Shown here one piece after another: positions 61,201 to 64,000 of a stretch of DNA of 64,000 bases; positions within the stretch are counted from its first letter, which is position 1, and each line of letters opens with the position of its first letter. Below the pieces are notes generated by a model, which searched no databases, was not told the origin of the DNA, and was given only the letters and a program-made list of their open reading frames with translations. Location of the stretch: contig CAYPLR010000003.1 in NCBI GenBank assembly GCA_964411675.1, positions 1 to 64,000 on the forward strand, written 5' to 3'. A program made the position numbers and the translations under genes. The stretch is from JAAYBG01 sp964411675. GTDB taxonomy: Bacteria; Bacillota_I; Bacilli_A; ML615J-28; CAG-698.

Positions 61201-61817
61201 TTGGTCAAGTTCTTGAAATTCATTTAGGTATGGCGGCTAAAAAATTAGGCGTTCATGTTGCAACACCTGTATTTGATGGTGTTAGATCAAGCGATTTAGC
61301 AGAAATCATGAAAGAAGCAGGTATGAGTGAAGATGGTAAGACTACCTTAATTGATGGTAGAACTGGAAAACCATTTGATAATCGTATTTCTGTTGGTGTT
61401 ATGTACATGATTAAATTAGCACATATGGTCGATGATAAATTACATGCTCGTAGTGAAGGACCCTATGCACTAGTAACTCAACAACCAATGGGTGGTAAAG
61501 CCCAAAATGGTGGTCAAAGATTTGGAGAAATGGAAGTATGGGCACTAGAAGCTTATGGTGCTGCTTATACATTACGAGAAATGTTAACCATCAAGTCAGA
61601 TGATATGGTTGGAAGAAATAAAGTTTATAAAGCCATCGTTGATGGTGAAGATATTCCTGCCCCAGGTATTCCTGAAGCATTTAGAGTTTTGATTAAGGAA
61701 TTACAAGGATTAGGAATCAGTATCAAGTTAATTGACAATGAAACAGGAGAAGATGTAGCAAATATGAGTTTGGTCGAAGAAATTGCTCTTGCTACTAAAG
61801 CTAAGAAGTCTAATTAA
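58293..61817 (+). CDS. rpoB: RNA polymerase beta subunit
   Basis: The 1174-residue beta subunit. All core regions are present: the rifampicin region FGSSQLSQFMDQINPLSE through HKRRLSALGAGGLTRDRAGF, ICPIETPEGQNIGLINSLA, the catalytic-side GDKMAGRHGNKGV, and the C-terminal GGKAQNGGQRFGEMEVWALE. In the rifampicin region two positions differ from E. coli (Ile after DQ; Ala in LGAGG); effect unknown. The best start is TTG 58293, 7 bases after GAGGTG (58280-58285); GTG 58278 lies too close to that site. Confidence 0.96.
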   Translation: MSYKNIIYGKNIERRNYSRVQTNVDLPNLIEIQTKSFDWFVREGIEELFNEISPIRDHGEKLELYFKNFEFDEPKYTIPEAKRNDANYSRPLKADVSLVSKETGEIKEQKIFLGEFPIMTPWGTFVINGAERVIVTQIIRSAGAFYSKSIDKKTAQVQYYGQIIPTRGAWIEFEMGSRNIWYAKLDRSKKIPLTTFLRAMGLNSNKNISELYDPFGRSEYLANTFEKDETFGSDDALEQLYDKLRPGEKANPEGARNYLASRLFEIRRYDLASVGRYKVNKKLDVLQRIHNIGLNSCIFASDIVDPSTGEVVFTKNQIIDAKVMNYLEDHRELFRKTYTYEQMLEGNSVVLEVLDVCHEKDKNNPIRLVGNNQDEEVCHVTLSDILAAVSYFINLHEGVGRTDDIDHLGNRRLRLIGELLQNQFRIGLTKMEKNVKDRMSTSNDTRTIVPQNLINIRTLTSSIREFFGSSQLSQFMDQINPLSELTHKRRLSALGAGGLTRDRAGFEVRDVHVSHYGRICPIETPEGQNIGLINSLATYARVDKYGFIETPYLKVTQTEDGRALVSSDSNDVIYLTADREEDYYIAQANTEVNEKYEIVEQKVTARHMGETLEIGKEKINLIDVSPKQIVAVSTACIPFLEHDDANRALMGANMQRQAIPLLKPEAAFVATGIEAKAAKDSGVAVIAEEAGFVEYVDALKIIIKETSGNIRDYKLIKYERSNHSTCVNQRPIVNKGEFVKKGDVLADGPSMDRGEMALGRNVVIAFMTWNGYNYEDAVVMSERLVQDDVYTSIHIEKYEVEVRDTKLGKEEITRELDDRKDAIANLDEYGIIRLGAEVKENDILVGKVTPKGQTDPTPEERLSRALFADNSKDVRNTSLRVPHGGGGIVHRIEHFRRKDGDELPPSVNEVVRVFIVQKRKITEGDKMAGRHGNKGVISKILPQEDMPYMEDGTPVDIMLNPQGIPSRLNIGQVLEIHLGMAAKKLGVHVATPVFDGVRSSDLAEIMKEAGMSEDGKTTLIDGRTGKPFDNRISVGVMYMIKLAHMVDDKLHARSEGPYALVTQQPMGGKAQNGGQRFGEMEVWALEAYGAAYTLREMLTIKSDDMVGRNKVYKAIVDGEDIPAPGIPEAFRVLIKELQGLGISIKLIDNETGEDVANMSLVEEIALATKAKKSN

Positions 61818-61854
61818 TAGTAGCATATCTTTTTAAAAAATTTGAGGTGATATT

Positions 61855-64000
61855 TTGAATAATAAAAAGAAATATAGTTATATACAAATGAGTATTGCAT
61901 CTCCTGAAGAAATAAGAAGTTGGAGTTATGGTGAAGTTAAAAAACATGAAACCATTAACTATCGAACTCTAAAACCAGAACGCGACGGCTTATTTTGCGA
62001 AGTAATTTTTGGTCCTACAAAAGACTATCAATGCGCCTGTGGAAAATCGAAACGATCTCCTAAGGGTGAAACAAAATGCGATCGTTGTGGTGTTGAATTA
62101 ACGGAAAGTAAAGTTCGTCGTGAACGAATGGGTCATATCGAATTAGCAGCACCAGTAGTTCATACTTGGTTTTTACGCAATAGTCCTAGTAAGATAGCAT
62201 TAATGCTAGACATGAAAACAAAAGAAGTAGAAGATATTGTTTATCTAGCTTCTTATATAGTTGTTGATCCAGGTTCAATTGAAAGCTTACAAAAAGGAAG
62301 AATTCTTTCTGAACAAGAGTGTAGTGTTTATCAACGCCAATATGGTAGTTCTAAATTTAAAGCTCTAACTGGTGCAGAAGCCATTAAAAAATTATTGAAG
62401 GATTTAGATTTAAAAGAAATTACGACTCATTTAAGAGCAGAATTAAAAACAGCAACAAAACAAAAACGTGAAAAATTGATTAAACGTCTTGAGGTTGTTG
62501 AAGCGTTCTATAAATCAGATAATAAACCAGAATGGATGGTTATGGATGTTATTCCTGTACTACCTCCTGATTTAAGACCAATGGTTCAACTAGATGGTGG
62601 ACGTTTTGCTACCACTGACTTGAATGATTTATATCGTCGTATTCTAAATAGAAACAATCGTTTACGTAAGCAATTCGAGCAAAGAGCTCCTGGATTAATT
62701 ACAAAGAACGAAAAGCGTATGCTACAAGAAGCAGTAGATGCTTTGATTGATAATGGAAAAAGAAACAAAAAAGTAGTTGTTGAAAAGAAACGACCACTAA
62801 AATCATTGTCAGATTTATTACGAGGAAAGCAAGGACGTTTCCGTCAAAACTTACTAGGTAAACGTGTAGACTATTCAGGTCGTAGCGTTATCGTTGTAGG
62901 TCCAGATCTACAAATGTATCAATGTGGTATTCCTCGTGAAATGGCTTTAATTTTATTTAAACCATTTATTATCAATGCAATTGTTAAACAAGATCAAGAG
63001 AATCAAGATAATAATACAATTAAAATAAATGTTAAAAAAGCAAAAGAAATGATCGATGAAGGTCATCCAATTGCAATGACACAACTAGAAAAGATTATTG
63101 TTGAGCATCCAGTTTTATTAAACCGAGCACCAACATTACACCGACTTGGTATTCAAGCATTTGAACCAAAATTAGTAGAAGGAAAAGCAATTCGATTACA
63201 TCCATTAGTTACTACAGCATTTAATGCCGATTTTGATGGCGACCAAATGGCTGTTCACGTGCCTTTATCACAAGAAGCACAAGCAGAAGCTAGATTATTA
63301 ATGTTAGCATCAAAAAACATCTTAGCTCCAAAAGATGGAAAACCAATTGTTACTCCATCACAAGATATGGTTTTAGGAAACTATTATCTAACTATTGAAA
63401 AAGCTGGAGAAAAGGGAGAAGGGCGAGTATTTAAAGATATTAATGAAGTGGAAATGGCATATGAAAATGATGAAATTACTTTCCACTCACGAATAGTTTT
63501 ATCACCCAAAGCATTAAGTAATCCTCATTTTACTCCAGAACAATTAAATAAATATATTATTACAACTTATGGTAAAATCATTTTTAATAGCATTTTCCCT
63601 AAAGAACAGCCATACATTCCTTATGTGAATGAAGCAACTGTCGAAAACCTAACTACAGGAGTTCATGAAAAATATTTTGTTGAAAAGGGAGTAGATATTA
63701 AAAAGTATTTACAAGAAAATAGCCAAAATTTACCTCATCCATTTAAGAAAAAATTCTTAAGTCAAGTAATTGCTGAAGTATTCAAACAATTTAAATTGTC
63801 AGAAACTTCAAAAACACTAGACAAAATGAAGGATCTTGGCTTTAAGTATTCAACCATTGCTGGTATTACTGTAGCAGCTTCAGATATTAATGTTATTGGT
63901 ACTAAGACAAAAGTTCTTGCTGAAGCAGAAGAAAAAGTTAGACGCTATGATACGTACTATCATCGTGGTTTAATGACAGCATCTGAACGAAGAACCAATG
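61855..64000 (+). CDS. rpoC: RNA polymerase beta' subunit (partial, runs off the window)
   Basis: The first 715 codons of beta'. Seen are the N-terminal zinc site (CACGKSKRSPKGETKCDRCG), the KRVDYSGRSVIVVGP motif, and the catalytic magnesium motif NADFDGDQMAVHVP near residue 465. The start is TTG 61855, 8 bases after GAGGTGA; no ATG is suitably placed. It follows rpoB by 37 bases in the same transcript. The 3' part lies beyond 64000. Confidence 0.96.
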   Translation, partial: MNNKKKYSYIQMSIASPEEIRSWSYGEVKKHETINYRTLKPERDGLFCEVIFGPTKDYQCACGKSKRSPKGETKCDRCGVELTESKVRRERMGHIELAAPVVHTWFLRNSPSKIALMLDMKTKEVEDIVYLASYIVVDPGSIESLQKGRILSEQECSVYQRQYGSSKFKALTGAEAIKKLLKDLDLKEITTHLRAELKTATKQKREKLIKRLEVVEAFYKSDNKPEWMVMDVIPVLPPDLRPMVQLDGGRFATTDLNDLYRRILNRNNRLRKQFEQRAPGLITKNEKRMLQEAVDALIDNGKRNKKVVVEKKRPLKSLSDLLRGKQGRFRQNLLGKRVDYSGRSVIVVGPDLQMYQCGIPREMALILFKPFIINAIVKQDQENQDNNTIKINVKKAKEMIDEGHPIAMTQLEKIIVEHPVLLNRAPTLHRLGIQAFEPKLVEGKAIRLHPLVTTAFNADFDGDQMAVHVPLSQEAQAEARLLMLASKNILAPKDGKPIVTPSQDMVLGNYYLTIEKAGEKGEGRVFKDINEVEMAYENDEITFHSRIVLSPKALSNPHFTPEQLNKYIITTYGKIIFNSIFPKEQPYIPYVNEATVENLTTGVHEKYFVEKGVDIKKYLQENSQNLPHPFKKKFLSQVIAEVFKQFKLSETSKTLDKMKDLGFKYSTIAGITVAASDINVIGTKTKVLAEAEEKVRRYDTYYHRGLMTASERRTN

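Noticed and set aside
1..64000. CRISPR array, rRNA genes, replication origin
   Set aside because: No regularly spaced repeats, rRNA sequence or DnaA-box cluster was seen.

Overview
The window is a low-GC, monoderm (Bacillota) chromosome segment. It is probably a draft or metagenome scaffold, because two runs of exactly 100 N interrupt genes (3457-3556 and 25657-25756). The right-hand end has the Bacillus-type order cysS, mrnC, rlmB, sigH-like, rpmG, secE, nusG, rplK, rplA, rplJ, rplL, methyltransferase, rpoB, rpoC. Promoters are near-consensus sigma-A sites with 17-bp spacers, and Shine-Dalgarno sequences are strong. The standard genetic code is used. Gene content and low GC point toward Erysipelotrichia or neighbouring Bacilli/Mollicutes-like lineages, but I cannot fix the genus.

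Region by region. 1-4600: threonine operon (thrC, thrB, an ACT-domain protein, hom, asd), with part of hom lost in a gap. 4600-6470: a tyrosine-type T-box ahead of a tyrosine phenol-lyase-like enzyme. 6480-8560: NAD salvage (pncA, pncB). 8600-12810: a MarR regulator with its own palindromic operator and a heterodimeric ABC exporter. 12810-16760: HAD phosphatase, zinc-ribbon membrane protein, guanylate-kinase-like protein, PduL, MATE pump. 16831-21620: a tRNA-Lys gene followed by a decayed prophage island. 21710-29600: accessory enzymes and surface proteins, a PII-like protein with a CPA2 antiporter, and YidD. 29700-32380: a phosphodiesterase, a YtxK-like protein and ackA. 32440-36400: two paralogous membrane-anchored surface proteins. 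36489-43830: dnaE, pfkA, metG, YitT, a MazG-like protein. 43905-44790: a heliorhodopsin gene broken by one in-frame TAG. 44880-48060: rplM-rpsI and a two-component system. 48080-64000: the cysS-to-rpoC block.

The most unusual part is the island at 17388-21184. It carries two copies of the C-terminal part of a phage minor capsid protein (Phage_min_cap2 type), about 99% identical over 442 bp. Each copy is fused to a different C-terminal domain (one GNAT-like, one matching my memory of the Ntox50 toxin family). Each is followed by a different small gene in the position of an immunity gene, then by the same hairpin and the start of a DUF2829/Tad2-like gene (Thoeris anti-defence family). It looks like a modular, capsid-tethered polymorphic toxin and anti-defence cassette that has been duplicated and is now decaying.

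Other points of note are the Tyr T-box on a tyrosine-degrading enzyme family, the interrupted heliorhodopsin, an 11-bp-phased direct repeat at the promoter of a response regulator, two operator-like palindromes, two L1-type mRNA sites around rplK, and a transcription terminator embedded in the antisense coding sequence of yidD. PduL and AckA together give a route from acyl-CoA to acid plus ATP.
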